Source: Monocercomonoides exilis
Taxonomy: Eukaryota; Preaxostyla; Oxymonadida; Polymastigidae
DNA length: 64,000 bases
NCBI GenBank assembly: GCA_001643675.2
Contig: LSRY02000005.1
Location: 312,501-376,500 of the forward strand
Direction: 5' to 3'
In this document: positions 49,401 through 60,015 of the stretch, one piece after another
How positions within the stretch are numbered: position 1 is the stretch's first letter
How the letters are laid out: every line of letters starts with the position of its first letter
Position numbers and translations under genes: made by a program
The notes under the pieces: model-generated
Seen by the model: only the letters and a program-made list of their open reading frames with translations
Database searches by the model: none
What the model was told of the DNA's origin: nothing

Positions 49401-50493
49401 AATGTTCAATCATCTGAAGAAAAAAGAAGAATATCTTAAAACAAAATCACAAACATTGAATGATCAAGAGCAACAAACAATAAGACTAATTGAAAAGCAT
49501 CGTTTTCTGGCGTCAAATCAACGTCAGCACTTCCATCAAATCAAAAGGAACATTGCATTTTCGGAAGCGTTGGTTTTGTTCGACTTTAAAGAGAATTGGA
49601 CGCTTCCTATTTGCAAAAATCAAATAAGCCGAGATTATTACGAAAAAGAGGAAATCACACATTTTTGTGTAATTGTTTACATTGTTAACAAGAAAGGAGA
49701 CAAAGAAAAGCACATTTTTAACTTCTTCTCAAACGCTCTATCTCACGACTACCGTTTCACCATTGAATGTCTGAAGCAAGTTTTGGAAGATAAAATCGTT
49801 AAAGACAAGCAAACTCTTCATTTTGTATGTGATACAGGGCCACACTTTCGGAATTCCCAGCTTATGCATTTTCTTCTTTCTGACAACTCTTCTCCCGTCA
49901 AAGGCAAACGAACAACTCTTTCCTTTTTTTGTGAAAAACATGGAAAAAGTGAATGTGACGGAGAATTCGGGAATCTGACAAACTGTGTAAAAAATAACTT
50001 GCCCAATGGACCTTCACTTAATAATATTGATGAACTTATTAAATTTCTGAAAGACCATACAGATGACTCATATGATTCCCTCCATAACAACTCGGATAAT
50101 TATCAAAAGACAACGCGATATTTTGTCAAGTGTGATGCAATTATGTAAATTTTGTTTTTATTTTCTTCATTTCTTTATTAACTCAGACACTCTTCTGGAA
50201 ATAAAATACGATGGAGGAAAATTGAAGCGAAGTCCATAAAGACGTATTTGTTCTATGAGAAACGAGGTAATCAAATTTTCAGATCTGTGTGTTCACCACA
50301 AAATTCCCGAGGAAAAGAGTTAATGAACTTCCTTGAAAAAAGCATAAGAGATGAAAGGATGATAAAATCCTCAAAAAAATATTCTCGCAAAACAGAAATG
50401 TTTGAAATAGGGAATGCCACAAGAAAACTATTAAATGATAGGAAAAAATTGGATACAATTTGTTTTAAAAGTTCTGGTCTTATTGATGAGTAA
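46498..50493 (+). CDS. Transposase-like protein with nested ubiquitin-specific protease domain, 5 exons
   Basis: Model: join(46498..46636, 46743..46976, 47058..47132, 47231..50144, 50187..50493), 1222 aa. Exons 1-3 give a Lys-rich N-terminus and a helical segment like the DNA-binding part of such transposases. An acidic linker follows. A complete USP domain lies at about residues 300-600: Cys box NMGNTCYLAAMLQ (Cys307), two CxxC zinc pairs (CCEC, CLRC), His box CGHFYAM (His543) and CNDGE (Asn568/Asp569). USPs cleave ubiquitin from proteins (established). After a Ser/Asn-rich linker comes a DDE-like domain: RRTDLCNLCE, LVLFDFKENW (Asp934), FVCDTGPHFRN (Asp1017) and FFCEKHGKSECDG (Glu1051, Asp1059), resembling eukaryotic transposases with DFxEN and HGKGxCDG motifs (recalled). 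Introns 1, 2 and 4 join in frame. Intron 3 is uncertain: the best acceptor (47211-47212) would create TAA, so I used AG at 47229-47230. The frame from 47231 to 50144 is intact. Confidence 0.7.
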
Positions 50494-50513
50494 TTTTGTT
50501 TTTGTTGAATTTT

Positions 50514-50745
50514 ATATTGAAACGAATGACGTTTTTTGATTCGTCTGCTGCTCAAGCCATTAAGTATTTGCTTCAAACAAATGCTTTCTGGTACCCCAGT
50601 TTTCGCTCAAGAGCAAAACAAATGGGGCTAGGCTGATTCCGTCCTGGGACTGTGCTGTGACCGGTCCAGCACAGTCCCTTGAAGGCTTTGGGTCCAGAAT
50701 CAGCCTCCCAGGGTAGACAATCATTAAATAAATTCGTTTCAATAT
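50514..50745. ncRNA. GC-rich structured element, possible ncRNA or terminal hairpin
   Basis: An island of high GC in AT-rich DNA, 20 bp after the transposase stop. A perfect 14-bp inverted repeat bounds it: ATATTGAAACGAAT at 50514-50527 against ATTCGTTTCAATAT at 50732-50745. Inside are a hairpin CCCCA/TGGGG (50594-50598 with 50623-50627) over GTTTTCGCTC/GAGCAAAAC; a 9-bp helix GGCTGATTC/GAATCAGCC (50631-50639 with 50697-50705); and a perfect 12-bp stem GGGACTGTGCTG/CAGCACAGTCCC (50646-50657 with 50667-50678) with a 9-nt loop. TACCC/GGGTA can close the domain. A T8 run follows at 50753. The strand is undecided. I could not match it to tRNA, snRNA, SRP, RNase P or snoRNA classes. A non-autonomous element with hairpin structure is the alternative. 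Confidence 0.45.
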
Positions 50746-51835
50746 TGAAATTCTTTTTTTTCATTAGTTTTATTTTTTCTGTTTTTCAAATGTCGGCATT
50801 TGATGTTTTATTATAAAGTATCACATTGATTTCTATTTAAAATATTCATTTTTCAATTAACTTTTGTTCAGTGAAATGATCAAGAAATGTATTATATTAA
50901 TATTGAATTATAATTCACAAGTTTTCTACACATTTTCAGAGCAGATTGGATTAGTAATTTAAAGTGCGTTGAAAAAAAACAAGAACTTTCGTTGATTTAG
51001 CTTTGAATTAACAATAATATTTGTATTAACTGAAATTGAAAAGCAAATCATTCAATGATTTATCTATTGACATTGATCAAAAAGCGAATTCATAAAGTTT
51101 GTTTTCATTGCAACAATGAAATATGCTATTTAACGATCAATTGTGAATGATTTATAAATGCAACTGTTGCTTTTGAACAATTTGCTGTAACACTTTCTTT
51201 TCAGAAAATTGAAATGCCTGCGAAGCGTTTTTGAAGCACGGAAAAACACTAACAAAGATTCATAAATATTGCCTGAATGATGAATAACACTTCAATATAG
51301 ACCAAAATATTTTTTGGAATTCACTTTTTGTTACAATGAAGATTTTGAATGCAGAGATAAATAGTTTGTTAATAAGGAAATAAGTGAAAATGAACGAAGA
51401 AAGGAACTGAGAAAAAAGAATCCGAAAAAAAGAACAAAATTCAGAGATCAAAGGAAAGTCCAAAGATAAGCATCCAATTGAAAACATGGCTTATGAATAT
51501 TATGTTCAAATCACAGAAAAATCTGCGGGAATCTTATAACGGAGTTTGTTGTTTGCATCATATTGCTTATATTTATTGTGAAGCTGATTAAGCTTTATTC
51601 ATCCTTCTTTCGTTTTTTTTGTTAGAGCGCATTTACACAAATATTCATAAAAAGATTTTTCTTTCTTTTTCCTTCTTTGCGTATATGTGATCTGAATTAC
51701 TTTTTTTGATGATAAGAATAAATGTTATTTATATATTAATATTTTCAAGGAAAGTTACTTTGTTCCCGTTTTGTGAGTGATAGTGTTCAACTTCTTTGTG
51801 AAGTTCACCAACAACAACTTCAATAATGAAATTTT
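50746..51835. other. AT-rich spacer, nothing recognised
   Basis: No gene was found. A T8 run at about 50753-50760 could end a Pol III transcript from the structured element. No inverted repeat matching the left side of the transposase gene was seen. Confidence 0.45.
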
Positions 51836-51887
51836 ATGTCTTCTTCTACTCCATCTGATCTTTCTTTAGTTGTATTCTCAAATAATC

Positions 51888-53046
51888 CGGTTTCTTCTTC
51901 TTCTCCTCCTTCTCCTTCCTCTTCTCCTCCTCCTCTTCTCCTCCTCCTCTTCTCCTCCTCCTCTTCTCCTCCTCCTCTTCTCCTCCTCCTCTTCTCCTCC
52001 TCCTCTTCTCCTCCTCCTCCTCTTCTCCTCCTTCTCCTTCCTCTTCTCCTCCTCCTCTTCTCCTCCTTCTCCTTCCTCTTCTCCTCCTCCTCTTCTCCTC
52101 CTCCTCTTCTCCTCCTCCTCCTCTTCTCCTCCTTCTCCTTCCTCTTCTCCTCCTCCTCTTCTCCTCCTCCTCCTCTTCTCCTCCTCCTCTTCTCCTCCTC
52201 CTCTTCTCCTCCTCCTCCTCTTCTCCTCCTTCTCCTTCCTCTTCTCCTCCTCCTCTTCTCCTCCTCCTCTTCTCCTCCTCCTCCTCTTCTCCTCCTTCTC
52301 CTTCCTCTTCTCCTCCTCCTCTTCTCCTCCTCCTCCTCTTCTCCTCCTCCTCTTCTCCTCCTCCTCTTCTCCTCCTCCTCCTCTTCTCCTCCTTCTCCTT
52401 CCTCTTCTCCTCCTCCTCTTCTCCTCCTCCTCTTCTCCTCCTCCTCTTCTCCTCCTCCTCCTCTTCTCCTCCTTCTCCTTCCTCTTCTCCTCCTCCTCCT
52501 CTTCTCCTCCTCCTCCTCTTCTCCTCCTCTTCTCCTCCTCCTCTTCTCCTCCTCCTCTTCTCCTCCTCCTCCTCTTCTCCTCCTTCTCCTTCCTCTTCTC
52601 CTCCTCCTCTTCTCCTCCTTCTCCTTCCTCTTCTCCTCCTCCTCTTCTCCTCCTCCTCTTCTCCTCCTCCTCTTCTCCTCCTCCTCTTCTCCTCCTCCTC
52701 TTCTCCTCCTCCTCTTCTCCTCCTCCTCCTCTTCTCCTCCTTCTCCTTCCTCTTCTCCTCCTCCTCTTCTCCTCCTTCTCCTTCCTCTTCTCCTCCTCCT
52801 CTTCTCCTCCTCCTCTTCTCCTCCTCCTCCTCTTCTCCTCCTTCTCCTTCCTCTTCTCCTCCTCCTCTTCTCCTCCTCCTCCTCTTCTCCTCCTCCTCTT
52901 CTCCTCCTCCTCTTCTCCTCCTCCTCCTCTTCTCCTCCTTCTCCTTCCTCTTCTCCTCCTCCTCTCTTCTCCTCCTCCTCTTCTCCTCCTCCTCTTCTCC
53001 TCCTCCTCTTCTCCTCCTCTTCTCCTCCTCTTCTCCTCCTCCTTTT
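51888..53046. repeat. Polypyrimidine minisatellite, 14-bp period
   Basis: About 1.16 kb are almost purely C and T on the plus strand. The basic unit is TTCTCCTCCTCCTC (14 bp), with 17-bp variants (one extra CCT) and interspersed TTCTCCTTCCTC blocks that give a higher-order pattern. Because 14 is not a multiple of three and no unit contains a stop, long overlapping frames of 415 and 452 codons (Ser/Pro/Leu only) are open; these are composition artefacts. Such tracts can form triplex (H-DNA) structures. Confidence 0.92.
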
Positions 53047-53089
53047 ATTTTCCTCCTTTTATTTATTCCAAAGAAGAAAATAATCTTAT

Positions 53090-54490
53090 GTTACAGCATC
53101 AGCGATACGATAACTGTGCAGGCGTCAATCCTTTTTCGTCAAGATTTTCAAATTTTCTCTGTCAGATTGTTTGGAAAGACATTCACAGAGATCAACAACG
53201 TGAGATGAGTGCAATACGCGTTGAGTAATTGCTCAGGAGAAATAATGAATGAGAAAGGAAGAGAAAGAGAAAAGAAGAAGAACTCAGAAATTGAGCTACG
53301 ACACCACGAGGTAGCGAATGAGATGATGGCACTGCAATCGGTACAAAGCGAATGGAAAGAAGGCAGAAGGAGAGAAGACGACAAGGCAATCGAAGTGGCT
53401 TCGTGGAAGCAAACATAACAAGAAGTGGAAAAAAAGAAACTTGTTTTCTAACTGTGGCTGTCGGGGAATGATGGAGAGGAGAAGCTGAAGACCGAAAAGC
53501 AGCAGATGCATGAGAAGAAGGAGATTGTTACGAACCTGAAGCATTATATATATAAACCTATGTTAATGCACAATATTTTTACACGGACCAAGGCGAAACT
53601 TACGTTGCATTTGACTCACTTGTTGTCAATGCTATCGCTAACGATGATATTCTAAGAGGAATAGCGTTTTGAGGAGCAAATGAAAAAGCTGGCATGGAAC
53701 AACAAAGAAAAGAGGAGAATGATGATTGAGGAGAACAAACGAGAGATTATGCAGAGAGAGAATAAGGAGAAAGCAAAGAACGCAGAAAAGTCAAATACTT
53801 CAAAAATTATTGTCACAGTTCATCCTTTTGCAGATGTGTCTCAGAAGTCGCAAACGGTAAAAGCATCCCACAAGACATATAAGTGAACACCGTTTCTCAT
53901 CCAACCTCGCTTCCATCCACTTTTTCAATTTTCAATATCATCTATGAGCAGCCAAGGCAACCTCTTTCCTTCCAAGTGAAAAAAACCAGTTAGGTCAACA
54001 AAATTCAACTTGTCAATTTTCAAGAGATAATCTCCTGCTTGGACGAGCTTGTATCTGTTATGAAGCAGTACCTGATACCATTCAATAAAATTTGTGGAAC
54101 AGGAGATGGTCAAGTGGACTGGAGAGTAATTAAAAGTGACAAAGAAGTTGAAGAGGTTCAGGAAAGAGCAGACAGAAAAGGAAAAGGAAAAACTTCATGC
54201 GGAGCTGAGGAAGCTGAATGAAGGAGAAAAGACAGGCGAAAAGATGACTGCGAAGTTGAATTAGAAATCGGAGTTAAGGGGACGCATAGAAGAGAAAAAG
54301 AGGATTTTGAAGAAGGAGAACGAGTAGAGCAAAGAGTTTGTGCAGAACGATAAGCTGCCACAGTTTGTGAGCCCCCCGAACAGTAAAACTTCTCAGGTAT
54401 ATCCAATATCTTCTTCTTCTCCTTTTTCTTCTGCTGATGCTTCAAATTTGAGGTCATCAAGAACAAACATCTTCAAAAGTTTTCTGAAAA
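53090..54490 (+). pseudogene. Decayed coiled-coil protein gene
   Basis: A plus-strand frame carries charged helices separated by stops: SEIELRHHEVANEMMALQSV to ASWKQT, TAA, QEVEKKK, TAA, then EEKLKTEKQQMHEKKEIVTN (to about 53.55 kb). A scrap reads QGETYVAFDSLVVNAIANDD (53.6 kb). Next come KRRMMIEENKREIMQRENKE (53.7 kb) and EKEKEKLHAELRKLNEGEKT with two further stops (54.2 kb). It ends FVSPPNSKTSQVYPISSSSP to a TGA near 54494. At least four in-frame stops plus frame changes make it a pseudogene. The pattern is a long coiled-coil protein with a Ser-rich tail. It directly follows the minisatellite. Confidence 0.5.
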
Positions 54491-54792
54491 CATGATTGAC
54501 TTTTCGGTTTCCACATAATTCTCATTATGGCTGGATTTAAGAGGAGAAATGGCAAAGACAGATGAACAGAAATGTGAAATATGTATGACTGGTTATATGA
54601 GCATTTTTTTGGAGTTGTTTTGTATGATTTTCGTAATTTTTTTTTATATATATGTACTGAAGGATCAGAATATATTTGTTTTTCTTATTAGTAATTTTGT
54701 GCTTTCATGAAACAACTTAAATATTTGTTGTTATCACTTTTCTTCTTTTTCTTCTTCTTTCTCATCCATGAACTTTTTTGACTCATTTCAGA

Positions 54793-54921
54793 ATATGTAA
54801 TTTCACTATCTCATCTTCTGAGTGACATCTCAGCTATTCAAGCCGCTCTCATCGCGCAAATTCGCTTCCTCTGCCCTGCCAGCGAAGATACAATTTCACT
54901 TCCTTCTTTTCTCCAAAAATA
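54793..54921 (+). pseudogene. Isolated terminal-exon-like fragment
   Basis: After an acceptor-like CATTTCAG (ending about 54792) a plus-strand frame reads YVISLSHLLSDISAIQAALI, then AQIRFLCPASEDTISLPSFL and a stop at 54919-54921. It may be the last exon of the decayed coiled-coil gene upstream or a separate scrap. Composition is clearly less AT-rich than the flanks. Confidence 0.35.
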
Positions 54922-55019
54922 GAAAACAATAAAATTTTCTACAAACACTTCTTGGCCTTCTGCCACCAGGACTATTCATTTTCCAGGTGCAGATGAGCAC
55001 ACCACATGCACCACTTCCT

Positions 55020-55440
55020 TCTGTGATGATTCATGGAAACCACTGAAGAAGGGATGAAAGAGATGCAGGGAGAGAAAGTGAGGAAGAAGAAATGAGGCTT
55101 GAACTGCCGTTTTGCCAGGATCTGCACTCAATATCATCATTATTGATGCTTCTGGAGGTGCATCAAGGAAATTTTGTGGAGCGGCTGGAAAAGAGAGAGA
55201 GAAAGAGAAAACAGAAAAATAAAAGGAAGAGAAGAGGAAGAGAGAAGAGAGAAGAGCAAAAAAATAAAGAATTTTAGGAAACAGCCCAAATGATGGAAAA
55301 GAAAAAGATAAGCAAGGAAAGCCAGAAGAGAAACATGAGAAAGAAGCGAAAGACTGAAAAGAAGAGAAGGCCAAAGAAGGCACGGAAGAAAAGAAGGAGA
55401 AGAAAAAAAGAGGGAGTGAGAGATAAAAAAAAATAAAAAG
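55020..55440 (+). pseudogene. Scrap of a Lys/Glu-rich protein gene
   Basis: One frame reads TAVLPGSALNIIIIDASGGA and continues into a Lys/Glu-rich helix, with stops and frame changes through 55440. Alternative frames are similarly charged because of purine-rich composition. No family is recognised. The opposite strand has hydrophobic Phe/Ser-rich frames that are composition shadows. Confidence 0.3.
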
Positions 55441-57236
55441 AAATGCAATCCGAAGGAGAACTTTTTTTTCTGTTTATGGAGAAAAATTATCTCAAAATGC
55501 CTCGCTTTGAAAAGAACAGTTTGCAACTAATTTGTTAGATAAAATGAGTCTCAAATTCAATATTGTTTCAATTTTTTTTTTTTTTTGGACTTAGAAACAC
55601 AGACAGATTATATTTTTAAAAAACATTATTGACATTTTTTAACTGCGAATCGATAATTACTGTGAAGAATAAAATGCCAGTTTTGAAGAAAAGAAAAAAA
55701 TGAAAACGAGAAATATATGGAATTCAATGAAACTTTTAAAACAACAATAATATTCAGTTTAATAAGAGAATGAATAGATTACAAACAACTTACACTCAAT
55801 TTATTGCAAAATTTGATACAATATTGGATAGTGTTGTTGCATATTTGAAACAAACAATAAAGTGATTAAGTTTTTCATTATTGTTCACGATTGTGCGAAA
55901 CAGTAACATTTGACAAAATTTTTCCAAATCGAAATGATTGCATTTCTATTGGATAGCGCAAAATTATCATAATAGATCATAAACATTCATGCAATATGTG
56001 CGAACCGTAAAAGTTGTTTTTCATCAAAAAAGACAAATATCAAACAAGTTACGTTTTTAATAATGGTCATCCAACAATAATCATTAAAAAAACTATTTTT
56101 TTTTATAATTGTTGACTTGAAAGTTGATGACTGATATTATTCATGATGCCTGAAAGCATTTTTGATGTTTGAAAACAGTTTTTTCATAATCTTAAACTTA
56201 CCCCGAAAAAAAGTATGATCCCAAAAATAATTACCCATCTTTCTTTGAAATTTAATTTTTCATTATTCATTTGTCCATTTTTAACTATTTTAACCACTGT
56301 GTTTGATGGAGAATTTGTTATTGAAACTGTAAAACATGCGATGTTCAAAAGAAACAGAAAATAAAACATATACGACTTTTTTAAAAGATTTATCTATATT
56401 GTTTATGAACATGAAAAAATCGAGAAACAGAACGTTTGTTAAAATCTTTGAAAATAAACATTCTAATTCCCCATTATTTCGAAAAAATTCTTCTCCATCA
56501 AATTACAGGTATCGCAAAAAAATGCCGAACATTGCACAAAATTCCGGACAAGATCGATTTCAAAATAACTGCAAGAAGGAAAATTAGACAATTTTCCTCA
56601 AAAGATATCTCATCAACACAAACTCATTTGATATTCATAATTTACTAAGCTTTATCGTTTGTGCTCAGAAAAAGTTGTATTAAAAAACTCGAAGAAACTC
56701 AAAATCCAATTTCTCCGAAATTTCAAAAATGATTTTTACTGAGCACAAATGAGGGTATTTTGAAAGTTTTGTGTATCACTTTTGTTTGTATTAACTAGAT
56801 GTATTTTGAGGAAAATTGTCAGAATTATTCCTCTTGTAGTTTTTGTGACGTCGATCTTGTCATGTATTTTGTGCGATCTCCAGTATTTTATGCGACATCT
56901 GTATTAGAATTTTCAAATGAAAATATCAATGAAAGTTGCGGTACACTTCTTTCGGTCAAGATAAATAATGTGTGATTGCTTTTCAAATCATAATTTTTTA
57001 GGGTTTGTTAATAATGTGAAAAAATTAATTGCTTTATGAATTTTGTTCCACACAATTGTTTCTGAATTTTTTCTCAATTAATTGTCTTTTTCTTTATTCT
57101 AATTCACAGGAATGTCAGATGAAAAAAACGCTCTGAAGAAAAAGTCTGGAACAAATCATTGAATTGTTCATTAAGACAAAAATATTATCCCAAATTCAAA
57201 AGTTTTTCATCATCAGCAGAAAATTTCCTATCCAAA
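55441..57236. other. AT-rich spacer with one MITE family B end
   Basis: No gene was found. The sequence at 56207-56237, read as its complement, starts TGGGTAATTATTTTTGGGAT and matches the element end at 39015. Short open frames at 56336-56648 are AT-driven and motif-free. Confidence 0.45.
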
Positions 57237-57477
57237 TGTGTGATTCTTTTTGAAAAGTCGCAAATGTTTAATATTCTTATGAATCAAATATTTCACATTT
57301 AGCTCATATTTTTGTTTCCACTCACGAATCTTTTTCAGAATGAATGAAATAACAATATCCAGGAATAGATTCCATAAAAGTGAAGTTTGGTGTGTGAAAA
57401 CTAAAATTTGAGCAAAATATGAAAATTATTGTTTTTTGATAATTAAACATTTGCGATTTTTCAAAAAGAATTACCCA
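57237..57477. mobile_element. MITE family B copy with 37-bp inverted repeats
   Basis: The left arm at 57237-57273 (TGTGTGATTCTTTTTGAAAA, then GTCGCAAATGTTTAAT) and the complement of the right arm at 57477-57441 (TGGGTAATTCTTTTTGAAAA, then ATCGCAAATGTTTAAT) match over 37 bp with about four differences. The element is about 241 bp and non-coding. These are the best-preserved arms of the family in the window. Confidence 0.65.
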
Positions 57478-57881
57478 AATGTTGAGTGAAAGACAATTAT
57501 AACAAATGCCAAATTTGGAAATGAAAAAACAGCTGAGGTACCATATAATAGCTTCATTTCTTTTCAGGGTTTATTTATGACTATACAAAACGAGAATTCA
57601 AACTGTAAAATAATAAAAAAGAAAAAACTTGAAAGCAAAAATTATTGCACATATTTCGTTTTCACGAAAATGAAAGTCTGATTTGGACAATGAATTGATA
57701 TTGATTTGATTTATATGAAGAAATATATCAGAATTTTTCCTCTTGTGGTCACAGAGAAAAGGATGTTGAACAATATTTTGTGTGATGTCCCATATTTGAG
57801 ACATAATCAATATTTCTGTTCAAAGACACATGACATATTATCATTATCTGAAGTTTTCATAACAAAATTCAGAACATTAAG

Positions 57882-58359
57882 AACACCTCTGTGACATGAC
57901 AAGAGAAAATTGAAAAAATGACAAAATGACTGACACGATATTTATGATTTGTCAAAAAGGGTAATTTGTAACTATTTCATAATTCTTAATTACAATAATA
58001 ATTTATTTGAAAATCCACATAAAATAATTCTTATTATTTAAAAAAATCATATTTTTTTTCTAATGTGATCAAGTTCCCAATATTTATTTTATTTGACACG
58101 AAATGTCAGTTAAGGAATATTTTTGTCACAATTTGTCATTGACCGTCACTGACGGTCACTGACAAAATACAAAAAACGACAAGATATTACAGATCCTATC
58201 AACAAATCATTTCCAATGTGCTATGAAAAGTCTTTTGAAGTTTTAGCAATCGTATGTTTTATATTAGTTTTAAAAAATTAAATTTAATTTTATTTTATTT
58301 TATTTTATTTTTTTTGTGACAGACGAGGCTTCAAGTTATTTGTCAGGTCACAGAGGCCT
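57882..58359. mobile_element. MITE family A, copy 2
   Basis: About 478 bp align with copy 1 at 3.8 kb. Both have the same CCTCTGTGACATGAC left end (57886), the same GACGAGGCTTCAAGTTATT near the right and the same GTCAGGTCACAGAGG end (58356). The 9-mer AACATTAAG lies at 57873-57881 and 58360-58368, a second independent 9-bp target-site duplication. The right part carries a TTTTA repeat where copy 1 has a TAA repeat. Mutator-type non-autonomous element (inference from duplication length). Confidence 0.8.
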
Positions 58360-58387
58360 AACATTAAGTAAATCAAGTGATTGATTT

Positions 58388-58455
58388 CACAAAAAAAAAA
58401 AAAAATAAAATAAAATAAAAAAAAAATAAAATAAAAAATAAAATAAAAAAATTAT
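58388..58455. repeat. A-rich AAAAT microsatellite
   Basis: A run of A followed by imperfect AAAAT units, directly right of MITE copy 2. Slippage-prone simple repeat. Confidence 0.9.
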
Positions 58456-58487
58456 ATATCAGTCTATTTGTTGTTTTTTTTAGTAAA

Positions 58488-58744
58488 TGGGTGATTATTT
58501 TTGAAAAAATATTTTTTCGAAGAAAAATTTCGGTACAAAAATTTTATTTTGAATTTTGTCAATGAACACAGAAAAGAAATAACTTAAACAAAAATTATCT
58601 CTGTCTTTCTTTCTTATCAAACAATGTCTTTTGATTCAATAAAATGAATAAAACATTTCAACAAATGTTTTATTTTCGAATTCATAAAACTTTCTTAATT
58701 ATCCACACACCGAAAAATGTTATGATTTCAAATATAATAACCCA
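58488..58744. mobile_element. MITE family B copy
   Basis: The left arm is TGGGTGATTATTTTTGAAA and the complement of the right arm is TGGGTTATTATATTTGAAA, two mismatches in 19, with weaker similarity continuing inward. The element is about 257 bp and non-coding. Confidence 0.6.
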
Positions 58745-58771
58745 AATTTTTTTAAACATGGGACAAAATAT

Positions 58772-59035
58772 TTTTCTTTAAGCATTTTCATTGAAAAATT
58801 ATGAACTTTTCATTGACTTTTTGAGACCATAAAACGCAATAAAAATGGGTGCATTTTTTGGCTTTCGTGAGATGTCCCTATTCTTTATGTTTTGATTTCA
58901 ATGATTCCTGTTTAAAAATTATTAAGTCCGATTTATTTTGAAATCTGAGAAAGAGAAGTGAAGTTATAAGAAAAGCTATTTTTCAATGCTTCGTGCAAAA
59001 AATGCTTGAAAGTCCATATTTACCCCCACATATTT
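58772..59035 (+). repeat. Dispersed repeat C, copy 2
   Basis: Aligns by eye with 9770-10035 (see that entry), including a 20-base identical core near the left and a C-run near the right. As in copy 1, it sits just right of a family B MITE. Confidence 0.6.
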
Positions 59036-59243
59036 TTGAATAATTTATTAACAACACACTAATAGTGAAAAAGAACTTTCTTTTAAAAAAATGTTACAAA
59101 ATCATCTTTAAAAAAAAGAATTATATAAAAAATAAAAAATGGAGAATCAATATTTCGATAGTGAAAAAAATAATATTAGAAACAAACATTAGATGTAAAT
59201 GTTTTGTAGTAGATAAAATAAGACAATTAAATCTTTTTTTGCT

Positions 59244-59317
59244 GGCCCTGTAGCGTAGCTGGATAGCGTGTGGGATTTCTAATCCCGAGGTCGTGGGTTC
59301 GAATCCCACCAGGGTCG
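59244..59317 (+). tRNA. tRNA-Arg (UCU)
   Basis: The acceptor GGCCCTG pairs with CAGGGTC (one G-T pair), with G as discriminator base. The D arm has AGCTGGATAG. The anticodon stem TGGGA/TCCCG holds the loop TTTCTAA, giving anticodon TCT, which reads AGA. The T arm is GTGGG-TTCGAAT-CCCAC. There is no intron. A run of T from 59321 is a good Pol III terminator. Confidence 0.95.
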
Positions 59318-60015
59318 TGTTTTTTTTCCATATTGCTGATTTGATAACTTACAACCTATTTCATTTGTACAAATGATTCATGAAAAACAGAAATCAATAG
59401 AAAAATTTGAGATTTGATTGCTGATTTTTTTATTTTCATATATAAAAATTGATGAACAGTATTCAATTTTCTTTTGTAATTTTCTTTTGAAAAAATGAAT
59501 AATTCCTTAACCTTTTCTTATTTCATTTTTTATTCAATGAAAACACACACATATATGATTTAATAAGAATTCATATATCATTAGAACTTGGTTTTCAACG
59601 ATCTTTTCATTGATTTCATTGCGAAAGTTGCATTATTCTTGAATTGTTGGAAAAAAACTGAAAAATATCTGTAATCATGAATTTTTGGATAAGAAACATT
59701 TAACAAAATTTGCAATGCTTTATTGTGAATATTTCTTTTCAATTATTGCAGAAACTCGTCAAAGGGCTAACTTTCTTATTGATTTATCTGATATGAAAAA
59801 TTTTATTTGTTTGAATGTATTTACCAAACATGTGTATTTTCAACACATCTGCTTTAAAAAATCACAACCGAAAATGATTGATTCAAATTCGCTTCAATAT
59901 TGCATATAATTTTTAAAGCTTTTCGCAAACAAACCAAATTATAATTTGGATTAAACTGCGTAAACAACATAAAAATGATCATATATGCCATAGCTTAGTA
60001 TTATAACATCCGAAA
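59318..60015. other. AT-rich spacer upstream of SLC35F6-like gene
   Basis: Contains the Pol III terminator of tRNA-Arg and the presumed promoter of the transporter. No other feature was seen; the 74-codon frame at 59685-59909 is motif-free. Confidence 0.5.

Noticed and set aside
50580-50720. SRP (7SL) RNA identity for the GC-rich element
   Set aside because: The minus strand has TGGGAGGCTGA, also found in the Alu domain of 7SL, but the conserved helix 8 motifs are absent and the fold differs.
50580-50720. H/ACA snoRNA identity
   Set aside because: There are two hairpins and a downstream ACA, but there is no H box between the hairpins and the spacing to ACA is poor.
46498-50745. Terminal inverted repeats around the USP-transposase gene
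   Set aside because: I searched by eye both flanks (45.7-46.5 and 50.5-51.8 kb) and found only the local 14-bp repeat on the right; no pair spanning the gene.
51836-53228. Two overlapping frames of 415 and 452 codons
   Set aside because: Both consist only of Ser, Pro, Leu and Phe from the 14-bp pyrimidine repeat; open frames are inevitable there.
59121-59309. 62-codon minus-strand frame starting MGFEPTTSGLE
   Set aside because: It is the well-known spurious peptide from reading antisense through a tRNA gene.
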